From positions 11,962,177-12,026,176 of the forward strand of contig OX463846.1 of NCBI GenBank assembly GCA_949825065.1: 64,000 nt of DNA. Reading direction: 5' to 3'. Below the pieces are notes generated by a model. That model had not been told where the DNA came from. It made no database searches and saw only the letters and a program-made list of their open reading frames with translations. The stretch's first letter is position 1. Each line of letters starts with the position of its first letter. Positions 34,187-44,179 of this stretch are shown here, in pieces. This stretch comes from Odontocerum albicorne (Eukaryota > Arthropoda > Insecta > Trichoptera > Odontoceridae). The position numbers and the translations under genes are program-made.

Positions 34187-35473
34187 TTAGGTCCTTACAT
34201 ATGAAATTGGCGTTTTGCCGTACTGGCAACTTTGATCTCAAATATCTTCTCTTTGGTTAGGAATTCCAAATTAAAATTTATACAGCTATTTACTCAAGTA
34301 TTTGTGTTTCGAAAATTATAATTCATTTGTTTTTTCCTCAATTGTTTTTTTTCTTTGCGTCACTCAGTTTACAAAATGGAAAACTTGAAATATCGCGTTA
34401 TTTACGAGTACGAGTTCCACCGTGGCACCAGTGCTGCAGAAACGGCTCGAAGGATTAATGATGTGTATGGCGACGGTGCCGCAAAAGAAACCACAGTGCG
34501 TTTTTGGTTACAACGTTTTCGTTCTGGAAATTTCGACCTGCAGAAAAAGCCCCGTGGACGGCCGGAGACCAAAGTTGATAATGAAGAATTGAAGGCTATT
34601 GTGGAAGCGGATCCATCGCAAACCACGTCCGAGTTAGCTGCAGGCTGCGGTGTTAGTGATAAAACTGTTTTAATCCACTTGAAGCAAATTGGGAAGGTGA
34701 AAAAGCTTGAAAGGTGGGTACCTCACGAATTGAGTGAAGCAAATCAACAAACGCGCGTTGACTGCTGCGTTGCATTACTCAACCGGCACAATAATGAAGG
34801 GATTTTGAATCGAATCATTACCTGTGATGAAAAGTGGATCCTGTATGATAATCGGAAGCGCTTATCGCAATGGCTGAACCCTGCCGAACCAGCCAAACCA
34901 TGCCCCAAGCGAAAATTGACTCCAAAAAAGTTACTTGTGAGCGTTTGGTGGACTAGTGCTGGTGTCGTTCACTACAGCTTTCTTAAATCTGGCCAGACGA
35001 TTACGGCAGATGTCTATTGTCAGCAACTGCAAAACATGATGGAAAAGCTAGCTGCTAAACAACCGAGGCTGGTTAATCGCTCTAGGCCACTGCTGCTTCA
35101 TGATAACGCTAGACCACACACTGCACAACAGACGGCTACCAAATTAGAAGAGTTTCAATTGGAATGTCTAAGACATCCACCGTACTCTCCGGACCTTGCC
35201 CCAACAGATAACTATTTTTTTCGAAATTTGGATAACTTCTTGCAAGGGAAAAAAATTAACTCCGATGGGGCAGTCCAAACCGACTTCAAAGATTTTATTG
35301 ATTCCCGTCCGAATGGTTTTTTTAGTAAAGGGATCGATGAACTACCTATGAGATGGCAAAAGTGCATAGATAACAATGGTACATACTTTGATTAAATAAA
35401 TATATTATATTAAAAAAAAATCAACTTTATGTTCCTCCCAAACAAAACGCCAATTTCATATGTAAGGACCTAA
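34187..35473 (+). mobile_element. mariner element, cecropia/Hsmar1-type, intact copy B
   Basis: The element is 1287 bp, with TA duplications at 34185-34186 and 35474-35475 and inverted ends starting TTAGGTCCTTACATATGAAA. It is nearly identical to copy A (3586-4871). It carries both ends and an uninterrupted transposase, so on sequence grounds it could be autonomous. Confidence 0.96.
34376..35395 (+). CDS. mariner transposase, intact (copy B)
   Basis: A 339-residue protein from ATG 34376 (MENLKYRV) to TAA, the usual length for mariner. It would bind the element's ends and carry out cut-and-paste transposition into TA sites in the nucleus. Visible parts: HTH1 around residues 10-35 (TSAAETARRIN), HTH2 around 80-100 (ELAAGCGVSDKTV), the WVPHEL linker motif, and the catalytic triad Asp151 (ITCDEKW), Asp243 (LLHDNARPH) and Asp278 (YSPDLAPTDNYFF), with 34 residues between the last two. 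Compared with copy A it reads Trp166 instead of a stop. The residue after the third Asp is Asn here and Tyr in copy A; I cannot say whether that affects activity. The family relation is to the transposase part of primate SETMAR/Hsmar1, which has Asn in place of the third Asp. Confidence 0.96.
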   Translation: MENLKYRVIYEYEFHRGTSAAETARRINDVYGDGAAKETTVRFWLQRFRSGNFDLQKKPRGRPETKVDNEELKAIVEADPSQTTSELAAGCGVSDKTVLIHLKQIGKVKKLERWVPHELSEANQQTRVDCCVALLNRHNNEGILNRIITCDEKWILYDNRKRLSQWLNPAEPAKPCPKRKLTPKKLLVSVWWTSAGVVHYSFLKSGQTITADVYCQQLQNMMEKLAAKQPRLVNRSRPLLLHDNARPHTAQQTATKLEEFQLECLRHPPYSPDLAPTDNYFFRNLDNFLQGKKINSDGAVQTDFKDFIDSRPNGFFSKGIDELPMRWQKCIDNNGTYFD

Positions 35474-35968
35474 TATTATATAATCATAACACTGTAAAAC
35501 TCGCATTAAATTGAAGCCTTTTATTTAATACGAGTTTTACAATGTTACTAATGATTATATTATACTACACAAAACAAAAATATGACTTGCAATATTCAAT
35601 AATGTGTATTTTGTTTTATTTTCGGTATGGTACAAACGACTAATGCTGTTTTATTATTGAATTTTTGAGAAGATTATAAGAAAAATGCATGTGTATAAAA
35701 TGTATTTTCAATGTACTAAAGCTTATATTTTCATTATGTTTTTAGTAAATTATAAAAATATGTATATTCATCAACTTTTGTACCAAATTTCATATTGATA
35801 CTCTCATTGGTTTCGGAGTTATTGAATTTTGAGATGATTTAGAGCGTTTCGCCCCAATGTACGCCGCGGCGGTGCGGGCAGAGGCGTCTCACTGCGGGTG
35901 CGAAATGGTAAGTCCGAGTAAAGAAATGGCATTTTCAATCAGATTGTAGTATTTTTTAATTTAAACAC

Positions 35969-35974
35969 TTTATT
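35969..35974 (-). promoter_or_regulatory. Possible polyadenylation signal
   Basis: TTTATT on the plus strand gives AATAAA on the minus strand, about 770 bases past the TENT5 stop. It is common by chance in AT-rich DNA, so it is only a candidate end for that gene. Confidence 0.2.
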
Positions 35975-36415
35975 TTGTATGCCTGTTTAACATCGTGACA
36001 AGTGATGCGCTACAGTGCTCCTCATGCGAGTTACTCTCCTCTTAAGTGCCGGGAGGGTTTAGGACGCCTATGCTTTACTCGGGCTCGGTTGCCGCATTGT
36101 TGTGGACCGGAGTGATATAAACCAAAATGGCGTCACATTACTTCATGTACGTGTACATTACTAGTGTATTTACAATAATACATTACTTACAGTAAGCTTG
36201 AAAATAAAAGTTTATCCAATTTTAACTTCTACAGAATAAGAATTTATATAAAATTTCATAATTAAGATAATTTAATACATATTTTCACTCTAATATTGAA
36301 TTATTTTGATATAATCAACAATCAGTCACCGCGCAAATAATATCTGCCTTCAACAATATGAAGTTCAATAGGTAATGCTTACAATTATCGCACAACAGTA
36401 AAGTAAGGTACTTAC

Positions 36416-36577
36416 TCTCGATTGTAGCGACGGGCGGGACGGGCGGCGCGCCGGCCCCGGGGCCCTGCCGGCCGGAGCACTAAGGTATGGCACGAGCCCC
36501 CGCCGCCGGCCGGGGCCGGGGCGCCGCTCCGCCCCTGGCTCCGCGCTCCCCGCGCCCAAAACAAACATTAACTTACG
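36416..36577 (-). other. GC-rich block downstream of TENT5, possible exon
   Basis: About 140 bp of extreme GC content (36420-36556). On the minus strand it ends at a good splice donor, cgaga|GTAAGTACC (36416/36415). A second donor-like accc|GTAAGTTAA occurs at its other side (36577/36576). No acceptor is convincing. The longest minus frame is Pro/Arg/Gly-rich with no known domain. Could be a further 3' exon of the TENT5 transcription unit or an unrelated CpG island. Confidence 0.35.
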
Positions 36578-36740
36578 GGTAACATTTCACGGAAGAGCAT
36601 TTTACTTCTACATTGGCCGCTAGCGGCTAACTAAGTAATACATAAAACAATGTCCGCATTTTTTTGGTAAATAGTTTTTCGTAGGTACTTTTTATATTTT
36701 TTTTGCTTACGTGCCACGCACGGTGGGGCGCGGGTGGCCC

Positions 36741-38009
36741 TCACGTGGAGCACGCCATCCAGGCGCAAGGCGCGGGCGGCGGACACGAGCAACAAGGTGG
36801 CGCGGGCGGAGGGTAGCACGCGGGCAGGATGGGTGCGTAATAGTACCCGTTGGCGTACAGCAGCCCCGGCTGCGGCGCGGGCAGCAGCCGGCCCTGGCAC
36901 AACTCCAAGCATGCCAGCTCGTCGATCAGCGCCAGAGTCTGCCGCCGCTCGTGCCCCATTAGGCAAACTGTAGACTCCGCCACCACGGAGCGCAACAACG
37001 TAAGTAGCTGGTACTTAAGTGGCTGCTCGTCCGCACCCGCGAAGTGCGTCCACAGGTAACCCTCCAGCTTGGCGCGCTGCTGCGTGATATCGGGGAAGTC
37101 GATGAAGAAACGCGAGCACATGTAACGCTCCAAAGACTTGATGCGGTCCGGCCGCGCTGGCCGATAGCCGCGCACCAACAGCGCGCAATACTTGAGCAAC
37201 CCGCCGCCTCGTATCTCCTCCGGGTGCCGCGTGCAGATCAGCTTCTTGTGAAGGTGGTATAGTGCTTCGCGGAAGTCACCGTATACGGATTCACCCACCA
37301 CACTCGGGTAGAAATTCTCGCTGATGGGGAGCCGCGCACAGTCGCAGAACAAGAACAGCGAGTCAAGCACAACCTGGAAAGAGTCCACTGAGAACTCGAA
37401 CTGGCGCCTCATAGCATCAACGAATTTGAGCTCAACGTTCTTGTGGCCGCGCGAGTTACCCAGCGAGATGAGAGACCAGCGATCACCCTCAGTGTTGACC
37501 TTGACCATCTTGCCAACGTAGGCCTCCTTGATACTACACGTGGAGACGCGGCGGCGCGCTACGCCTTCAGGCAGAAGCTCGCAGAGTGAAGACAACACGG
37601 CGCTCTTGACGCGCTCGTAGTGGCGACCACTGGATAGTTCCACACCGAAGATGAGGTCCAGGTCATTGTAAGGCTGCGTCTCGGTGGCCAGTACGTGCGA
37701 GGCAGCTCCACCATTGAGTCGGATATCGCGCACCTTCATGCCTGCGCCACCCTCGGCAACAGGCGCTTCCAGCTTGGCGCGCACGGCCGCCACTAAGTCG
37801 CGCAGTCGCACTTCCAACGTGGGGAAGTTTCCGCGTCCGTGGATGGCCACCACTTCCTCCATCACGTCGGACAGCCGCCGCACCTGCTCGTAGGTCAGCA
37901 CGGCAAGGCGCGACCCGGCGCCGGCCACGACCTCCACCGCGCTGCCGTCTAGAGCCAGCCCTTCCATGCCGCTGGCGAGCTCGCTCTGCTCACTCTCTAC
38001 TTCGGCCGT
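36741..38009 (-). CDS. TENT5: TENT5/FAM46 non-canonical poly(A) polymerase, main coding exon
   Basis: This exon encodes up to 422 residues, almost the full length of the family (about 390-440). TENT5 proteins lengthen poly(A) tails of selected mRNAs in the cytoplasm; in animals they are linked to secreted-protein mRNAs and immunity. Visible blocks in order: VLTYEQVRRLSDVMEEVV, then HGRGNFPTLEVRLRDLV; the nucleotidyltransferase core LNGGAASHVL and NDLDLIFGVEL, whose two Asp (codons near 37663 and 37657) are the catalytic pair; DRWSLISLGN; KNVELKFVDAMRRQFEFSVD; EEIRGGGLLKYCALLVRGYR; MCSRFFIDFPDI; ESTVCLMGHERRQTL. The C-terminus ends in a Pro/Cys-rich tail (PPPAPPCCSCPPP). The exon begins right after a splice acceptor (ttgtttcag|ACG, 38010/38009), so the in-frame TTG just upstream is not a start. 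If the upstream exon is non-coding, ATG 37967 (MEGLALDG, good Kozak context) is the likely start. Exon GC content is very high. Thirty bases after the stop is a donor-like CAC|GTAAGC. Confidence 0.95.
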   Translation of the reverse strand, partial: TAEVESEQSELASGMEGLALDGSAVEVVAGAGSRLAVLTYEQVRRLSDVMEEVVAIHGRGNFPTLEVRLRDLVAAVRAKLEAPVAEGGAGMKVRDIRLNGGAASHVLATETQPYNDLDLIFGVELSSGRHYERVKSAVLSSLCELLPEGVARRRVSTCSIKEAYVGKMVKVNTEGDRWSLISLGNSRGHKNVELKFVDAMRRQFEFSVDSFQVVLDSLFLFCDCARLPISENFYPSVVGESVYGDFREALYHLHKKLICTRHPEEIRGGGLLKYCALLVRGYRPARPDRIKSLERYMCSRFFIDFPDITQQRAKLEGYLWTHFAGADEQPLKYQLLTLLRSVVAESTVCLMGHERRQTLALIDELACLELCQGRLLPAPQPGLLYANGYYYAPILPACYPPPAPPCCSCPPPAPCAWMACST

Positions 38010-38084
38010 CTGAAACAATTCAAAATAACGAATCAGTCAAAACAAATTTACGAATCATCTTTAACAATTTTTTTACCACAAATT

Positions 38085-38096
38085 GAATATATATAT

Positions 38097-38131
<35 letters not shown>

Positions 38132-38170
38132 ATCTATTATATAATATCACTATACCATATATATATAATA
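38085..38170. repeat. Short (TA)n tract
   Basis: A run of alternating TA from about 38098 to 38128 with imperfect continuation, in the intron or upstream region next to the TENT5 exon. Confidence 0.85.
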
Positions 38171-38174
38171 TCTT

Positions 38175-38945
38175 CTTGGTCGTTTTCTATCTCAAATTGG
38201 TCATTCCTTGGTCTTTTCCTACCACGCCTTCCAAAAAACATAGTATACGTGTATGGGCTTCGATACTATCCACTGTAATAGTAACGTTTGGCGCTCTGTC
38301 CTCCCTGCCTACCCCGACACGAAAATGACTTGATGATACCATGTGGTTTGTCTGCGGTTTCAAGTTTCACTGGGGGTCTCAGAACGTATCTCCCGCGGAT
38401 AAGGGAGGACTACTGTAATACATTTTTCTTCGATTCTGGGCACAATCCATGGTTGCCAATCCAATAGTTTCTGTTCATTTTTGCTGAATAGGTCCTACAT
38501 ACACTATATTAACGTGCGTTTCTTGGCAAGTGACTCTTGTCTCGATTCTATAACCGACCGATAATACCCTCCTCTATCTGTCTTTTTTTTGTTTCTTAAA
38601 TAACTTGTCTCGTTCGCTTCACGTGTCCGCGTTAATTATTCTATATGAAATCTCTATTCTAATTTTGAAACCATCTTAGTACCCAGACATTTCCTAATAG
38701 ACAAACTCCCGTAACGTGACCGCGTATCAACATGCTGTGTATTAAGTTAGTTACTCACAAAATTCACTGTTTTTTCCTCCTATAGTTACACAATCGCTTG
38801 ACTCAAGAAGTATGTCAAGACATTAACGTTAAGTGGGTAAAGTAATCCAATCCTTCCAAAAAAGCGTAAAGAGGACACATTCTAGCACGCACAGTTTTTA
38901 TAAATAATTTAATTCTACGTATTGTAGTACAAGAATGATGCAGGT
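38175..38945. other. AT-rich DNA upstream of the TENT5 exon
   Basis: Probably intron if TENT5 has an upstream exon. It holds one LINE-B end signature on the plus strand at about 38285-38345 (ctgtcctccctgcctacccc, then gacttgatgatacc). Nothing else recognised. Confidence 0.45.
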
Positions 38946-38949
38946 AGTG

Positions 38950-39040
38950 TAATACAATATTTTAACAAATATTGTATTGTATTACTTTTGTTGTATACAG
39001 TACAAGGTAACGGATATATTGCCACTTTTTCAACCAATTA
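38950..39040 (-). repeat. SINE-1 tail fragment
   Basis: Has the tail pieces attgtattacttttgttgta, cagtacaagg, and ttgccactttttcaacca. The head is missing. Confidence 0.6.
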
Positions 39041-39061
39041 TAATTATAAAAATAATATATA

Positions 39062-39370
39062 TAGCGCTGTTTAGAGAGCAGAATCTCCTCAAGGGCGCTC
39101 TAACTCAAGATTCAAACCCACTATTATTGATAGGTTAAAAATATTTTTTTTTAAAGTTGAGTTTCAGGACAAGAAGGTGGTGACTGCGAATATTAGACTA
39201 GGAGCTTCCCCGCATGTGCATATGTTAGGAAAAACATATTTGCAGAAAATTACCAATGGGGGAAGATGAACTACAAAGAAACTTTGTAGATCTTCCGGTA
39301 TGTCATAATAACATATTCGGCTTCAAGTGGAATGCAGTGTTTGTGTGTAGTGTTCTAGTATTATCATACA
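39062..39370 (+). repeat. REP-1 copy 4
   Basis: Well-preserved forward copy: agagagcagaatctcctcaa (39071), gggcgctctaactcaaga, ggagcttccccgcatgtgca, gaagatgaactacaaagaaa and aacatattcggcttcaagtg. Together with 45640-45900 it is a good reference for the family. Confidence 0.85.
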
Positions 39371-39536
39371 TTTTGATTAGACCTCTTAAAGGATTTTCTT
39401 CAAGTGCTCGCCGGAGTCACATATTGCACACATATATCCAATACTTTGAGACAGACAAAGATTGGTCCAATTTAAATATAACCCGAGAAAATAAACATTA
39501 AAAAATATAAAGATTCTCAATTGATTTAATATTACG

Positions 39537-39738
39537 TAACAATCATAACTGTTCTGATAGCAAAACAATCATAACTGTTCTGATAGCAAAACAATCATAT
39601 AACTATTCCGGTAGCAAAACAATCATATAACCGTTCTGATAGCAAAACAATCATATAACTGTTCCGATAGCAAAACAATTATATAACTGTTCCAATAGCA
39701 ATACAATCATATAACTGTTCCGGTAGCAAAACAATCAT
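39537..39738 (+). repeat. 29-31-bp minisatellite, about 6-7 copies
   Basis: The unit is like caaaacaatcatataactgt plus tccggtag. The first two copies lack two bases (caatcataactgtt), later ones have catataactgtt. Copies vary at the ccggtag/ctgatag position. Confidence 0.92.
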
Positions 39739-39739
39739 G

Positions 39740-40580
39740 TCAAAATTACACTATATCGACAAAAACCAATCAAGAAATTAAATATAATTATATATTGTGC
39801 ACAGTTTCAGGAATACAGCCTTCAGGGATAAATTTTGATGTAAACAGTTCAACCGCCACCGTCAGGTTTCACTGTATGCAACAAAAATATAATATGAAAA
39901 AAGAAGAAAAAACATACATTATACTCATCATAGTACTCGTAGATAAAAGATGTTACATTTTTAAAGGTTTTTTTTAAGATATCATGTAATTATGTTGTTT
40001 GCTAATGTCAGTGACCGGTTTCGATGGGAAAAAATAATACAAAGGAAAATGTCAATACGCACGAGACTTGGGGAACAAAACACCTGAAAATAATCATAGT
40101 ACTCGTACATTCAGATGGATTTTATCAGCTGGTTAATATTTATCTCAAATTCCCTGAAATATTAGTCATTCTTATTTGGCGTTTTGTATTTTGTAAAATA
40201 CAATAAAACACGCAATCTTTTGACTCTTAACGCTATGCGAAACACAAAAAGGCATCAAGTGTGTTTATAAGACATATTCTCATGTGAAAAATAGCTGGTA
40301 TAAAAATACATCAAACGATATTAAAAATCAGAATTCAGCGATTTTTTTTAAATGTTTTACAATTGCAAATGAATATATCGGTATTTCTGATACTGCACAA
40401 TATTCTTATAAATTTAAAGTGAATTTCTCGATTTGTTTTTTGTCTATCACTGTTTTGTCTATCACTGTCTCTTTTTGATATCAATGTGTCAAGCATGTTA
40501 TTGAAAACGTCCTATTATTATTATTGCGTTATATTTAATAAATTGATGATCGTTATTTTTGGTTAACGTAAGTTTTTCCG
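39740..40580. other. AT-rich DNA, no gene seen
   Basis: Two frames of about 60 codons start at non-ATG or weak sites and have no recognised domain. TACTCGTA occurs twice here (39934 and 40100), about 166 bp apart, each in the context atcatagTACTCGTA. This shared context suggests duplication of one event or a short repeat. Confidence 0.45.
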
Positions 40581-40581
40581 T

Positions 40582-40648
40582 GTAATATTTCAAACGGATC
40601 AATCTTTATCTGTAGACAGATAAAGATCGACCCACTTGAAATATTACT
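40582..40648. repeat. Hairpin near a REP-1 copy
   Basis: gtaatatttcaaacggatca.. pairs with ..cccacttgaaatattac around ctttatctgt / acagataaag. The stem is about 28 bp with a few mismatches. Confidence 0.8.
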
Positions 40649-40689
40649 CGAAATCAAACCTTTATGAAAAGTATTATCAAAATGTTTGA

Positions 40690-40815
40690 TTCTTTATAAA
40701 CACTACATTCCACTTAAAGCTGAATATGTTACTATCACATATCGGAAGATCTACAATGATTTATAATATTTGTAGTTCATCTTCCCCCGAGTAAGTTTTC
40801 TGCGGTTTTAATATC
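40690..40815 (-). repeat. REP-1 copy 5, partial
   Basis: Reverse orientation: cattccacttaaagctgaat (40707), ttactatcacatatcggaag, then tagttcatcttcc and agttttctgc. It ends before the head of the repeat. Confidence 0.75.
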
Positions 40816-40819
40816 TTAA

Positions 40820-41940
40820 ATATTTTTTTTCATATTTTTGATTTATTATTATATCCTGAAATAACGCATTTATGTTAAGGCAGTAAAAACACATTTGGAA
40901 GAGATAAACTATCCATAGGTCTGGGCCCATCTCATAACATCAGGCAATCGAAATGCACCCCCACCAACAGGAGGACGAGACGAGCAAGACGACACCAGAT
41001 GTTTTTTTAGCCCACATCAATTTTAATAAGGGGAATTTTTCTTTGAGTTAATAGACCACACGCACTACTGATGAAACATGGCATCCTTTGGACCTAATCA
41101 TTGCTCTCGTAACACCAGGATCATTCAGCCTGAAGAAAGCATCAAGACATGAGGTATAATAAACATGTTTCGGGGGGATTCATGTAATCAATGAAATATT
41201 ATGAGTTCCACAAAGTGAAAGCAAAAAACCTTCGATAAATAATTACATGGTTTTTAGTTTGTTAACTGTACTTTTGGGGTATATAGTATATGAAATAATA
41301 ATCCGTTTTTTTTACCTATTTCCAGGATCAATTCTTTCTTTGTTTAAAAAATATATATCGTTAAGATATTTTATGCTACAGTTGACAACTTGTATCCAAG
41401 TATTTAATATTGATTTGCAGCATCCTATTATATTATTCTTTTTTTATTTACTTGAATGTTCCTTCACTTGTTGATCATGACATAATTACAGATTCATGCA
41501 ATCTCTAGATACATAATACATAACACAAGTGTTTCACATTTGCCTGACATAACTCTTGCTATACCATATATACATTAGTATGGACTTGACATTTTTCAAA
41601 GAATTAGAAAAAAATACTTCAATTTTATACGAACTGTGAACATTGAATAAATTAATATAAAAAAAAAACATTTATTTTTTCGTGATTCAAGTACGTACAA
41701 GGATTATGTGGGGTGCACGCTGCAAGGATACATTTTCTTGTGATGTCATAATACATAATCACTAGTCGTTATTCATACTCCATACAAAACATCCCGTAGT
41801 TTCTTTATCGGGGTAGGAAGAGAGGACGCAGCGCAAACCCTTCGAATTAAGACATACTTATGTGTATTTCATAATCTATATACATGGGGAACTTATGGTA
41901 GATCCATGCAATAGACTACCTATTTACGTATTATAATGTC
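40820..41940. other. AT-rich DNA, no gene seen
   Basis: A patch at 40910-41010 is more balanced in composition but has no open frame I recognise. A 75-codon plus frame at 41247-41474 is Phe/Leu/Ile-rich from AT-rich composition and starts at a weak site. It is not supported as a gene. Confidence 0.45.
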
Positions 41941-41944
41941 AAAT

Positions 41945-42070
41945 GATTCACCGTAACCTAGTTGACAAGACACCTGTTTTACGGGTTCGATTCTCGTTGG
42001 AACCCATATATTTTTAAAAGGATTACAGTCTGGTTTTAACTCCAGGCTTCTTTAAACACATATCTGGTTG
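41945..42070 (+). repeat. SINE-1
   Basis: Head caccgtaacctagttgacaa (41950), B box gggttcgattctcgttggaa (41991), tail starting ggattacagtctggttttaa and ending at acacatatctggttgg. Confidence 0.78.
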
Positions 42071-42604
42071 GATTATACACATAACATATATCCACGCATA
42101 AGCACATAATTATCATTTTAAGAGATACAATACACTTACATAAATACAAATATTCACAAATGCAGCAGTATGGTGAGGTGACCAAAGATATATGTATATA
42201 AAATAATCATGACCGACGAGAATGCCGAATATTTTTGTAGCCAAATCAACATTTATTAATTTATTTATTTTGCATGACAAGGAAATATACAATACAAAAT
42301 AACATACCAGCTATTCAAAGACTTAAATTTCAATAATGATAAAAATATCATATTCCCCGTCCCCCATCATGCTTAATTACTATGCTCAGGATTTCCTGTT
42401 TGTAGTAAATCAGGTTATCACGTATGTTAATTAAATACTCGCGCGATACATTATTGGTATATAATTGACAATATTTCAAAGGACATTGTGAGCACATAAG
42501 TTTTATATTTTGTACTTCATTGAATAAACGACAGTCAACGAAACGCACGCGACCAATTATCAAGAACAAGCAGATGTGGGAATCAATGCGAGTTGAAATA
42601 CCGG

Positions 42605-42860
42605 CCAAGATGACAATCCGTAGTTGCACCACGCGACGCGTGTGCCGGGCGAGCTGCGCGGGCTGCGGGACGAGGGGCGAGGGGCGTCGCGCGTAGAGCG
42701 TGACGCCGCGTGCGGCAAGGAATGCAAGCACTGGGCAGCGAACATCAGCTCCGCGGTCCGTGACGTCGCGGCGCACCACGGACCTTTCTAGAGCCGGTTG
42801 TAGAATACGGCGCTACGCCGCGCACCTCTCATTATGGCAGCGCGTATAGCTACTTTGTAA
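42605..42860. promoter_or_regulatory. CpG-rich block, possible promoter or first exon
   Basis: CpG-dense over about 200 bp (42625-42860). A 143-codon minus-strand frame covers it but begins in the CG block and runs on into AT-rich DNA, with no recognised domain. It might be an upstream TENT5 exon or promoter on the minus strand. This is not proven. Confidence 0.35.
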
Positions 42861-43024
42861 CTCGTTTCACCGTTTGGAGCGTGTCTCTTCCAACTTTTCT
42901 ATTGTATAATTTAACGATTTTGTTATGCGTTATACGTTGCGTTAAGCAAACTCGACTACTCTCGTCTTTAGTGACCTAATAATATTCTGGATTGTTTGCT
43001 ATTTAGGGCCCATGAATGAACTTC

Positions 43025-43330
43025 TTTATCGCATACATCATAACATAAATAAAATAGTCTATCCATGGACACAGCACTGGCCTCGTCCACATCAACACAA
43101 TTCGTCATACATTCCCTCCTGTTTCTCATACTTCATATTTTTCTCATACTATCTCCTTCAACTATTTCGTCCGTCTACGTCTTCCTCGCTCTCCATTCAT
43201 TTCAGGGGCATATATATTTGTTTCAGAAATCTATCTCAACTCATTTTCTAGACCAAACCATCTCAAGATTGTATTTATATAATAACATTCATCTCTAACA
43301 AAAAGTTGTCCTTTATCCAATAATTTCTTA
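43025..43330 (-). pseudogene. LINE-B 3' end
   Basis: From 43330 on the minus strand: cttgagatggtttggtctag encodes LRWFGL, followed by GERGRRRRTK and a VDVDEA-like block. The canonical order is preserved but damaged. Confidence 0.65.
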
Positions 43331-43792
43331 CTATATAAAACATTGTCATATCAGATATTCTACGCGAGTTTAAGTTGCAGCCGCTCGCGAAGTTTGACAA
43401 CTCAAAATTTCATCGTTTTTTTTCTTCTATCAAATTAAATAATATTTTTTCTATCCAATATCCGAAATATTCTTTCCAAAAATATGATCGGTTTGTTATT
43501 AATAAATTTAATTATAAAATACTAATTCAATTGTTAATACATGTTTGAAAGTTATAAACTATTTATTTTTTTTTCACAGATTGATTACGCGTCTAATTTA
43601 ATAACTACAAAAGAAAAAAAATTCAAGTGGTAAATAGTGAATAATATATCAACGAATCATGAAACCGAAATTATGCCAGCTTCAGTAAGATTGTTGACTT
43701 GCCTGAACGAACAAAAATAATGATTAGTTGGAAAAAAAATCCATTATTGATTAGTTGTATCCACCTGCGCAATAGTTTATTCAAACAAGGTG

Positions 43793-44179
43793 TCCCAAAA
43801 AAATGTATACACACTTTTACACGATGTCGTTTGCTCGAACTTGCTGCATGAATTTGTCAAACTACGCATTCGTAAGGAGTTTAGAGATTAAGAAGATTTT
43901 TATTTCCAGCATGATGGTGCACGATCCCACCACCACCGTGAAGTGAGGGTCTATCGTGATGAAAATTTGCCAAACAGACGGATTTGATGAAGAGGTAGCA
44001 TTGAATACCCCCGCGCTCCCCAGACCTCACGCCAATAAACTGTATTTTATGGGTGCTCATTAAAGTTTATGGCACAAAACCGGCAACAGTAAATAAATGA
44101 GAGCAGCCATTAAAATACAATGCGCCCAAATACCAAATCAAATCATTCGTGATATTTGCGATTCCACGTTATAGCAAGC
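43793..44179 (+). pseudogene. Tc1/mariner-superfamily transposase fragment with 5' terminus
   Basis: It begins with a terminal sequence ggtgtcccaaaaaaatgtat followed by acacactttt, which also occurs in reverse at 44800-44830 and 45115-45150. Then coding relics follow: FQHDGARSHHHREVRVYRDENL, shortened here to QHDGARSHHHREVRVY, then SIEYPRAPQTS and LKFMAQN, the second and third catalytic regions in damaged form. The middle is deleted compared with a full transposase. It is interrupted at 44179 by a LINE-A insertion. Confidence 0.75.

Larger units (their letters stand above)
33861..35866. mobile_element. Long fold-back element with mariner inserted in its centre
   Basis: The left arm 33861-34184 and right arm about 35556-35866 are reverse complements over more than 300 bp with scattered differences, from cggcgcacattgg at the left edge to its partner ccaatgtacgccg at the right edge. 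The centre has a smaller hairpin at 35474-35558 (ctgtaaaactcg / cgagttttacaatg). Without the mariner the element is about 715 bp. No coding. The class (MITE or other TIR element) is not resolved, and no clear target duplication was seen. Confidence 0.85.

Noticed and set aside
34355..34375. Seven extra residues before MENLKYRV in mariner copy B
   Set aside because: They depend on a TTG start. The ATG at 34376 matches the family start and usual length.
36711..37960. Plus-strand frames opposite TENT5
   Set aside because: They are GC-driven shadows of a clearly conserved minus-strand gene.
39537..39738. CRISPR-like array
   Set aside because: Contiguous minisatellite units without spacers.
42348..42779. 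143-codon minus-strand frame
   Set aside because: The Arg/Pro-rich start comes from a CpG block and the rest from AT-rich DNA. No domain, weak start.
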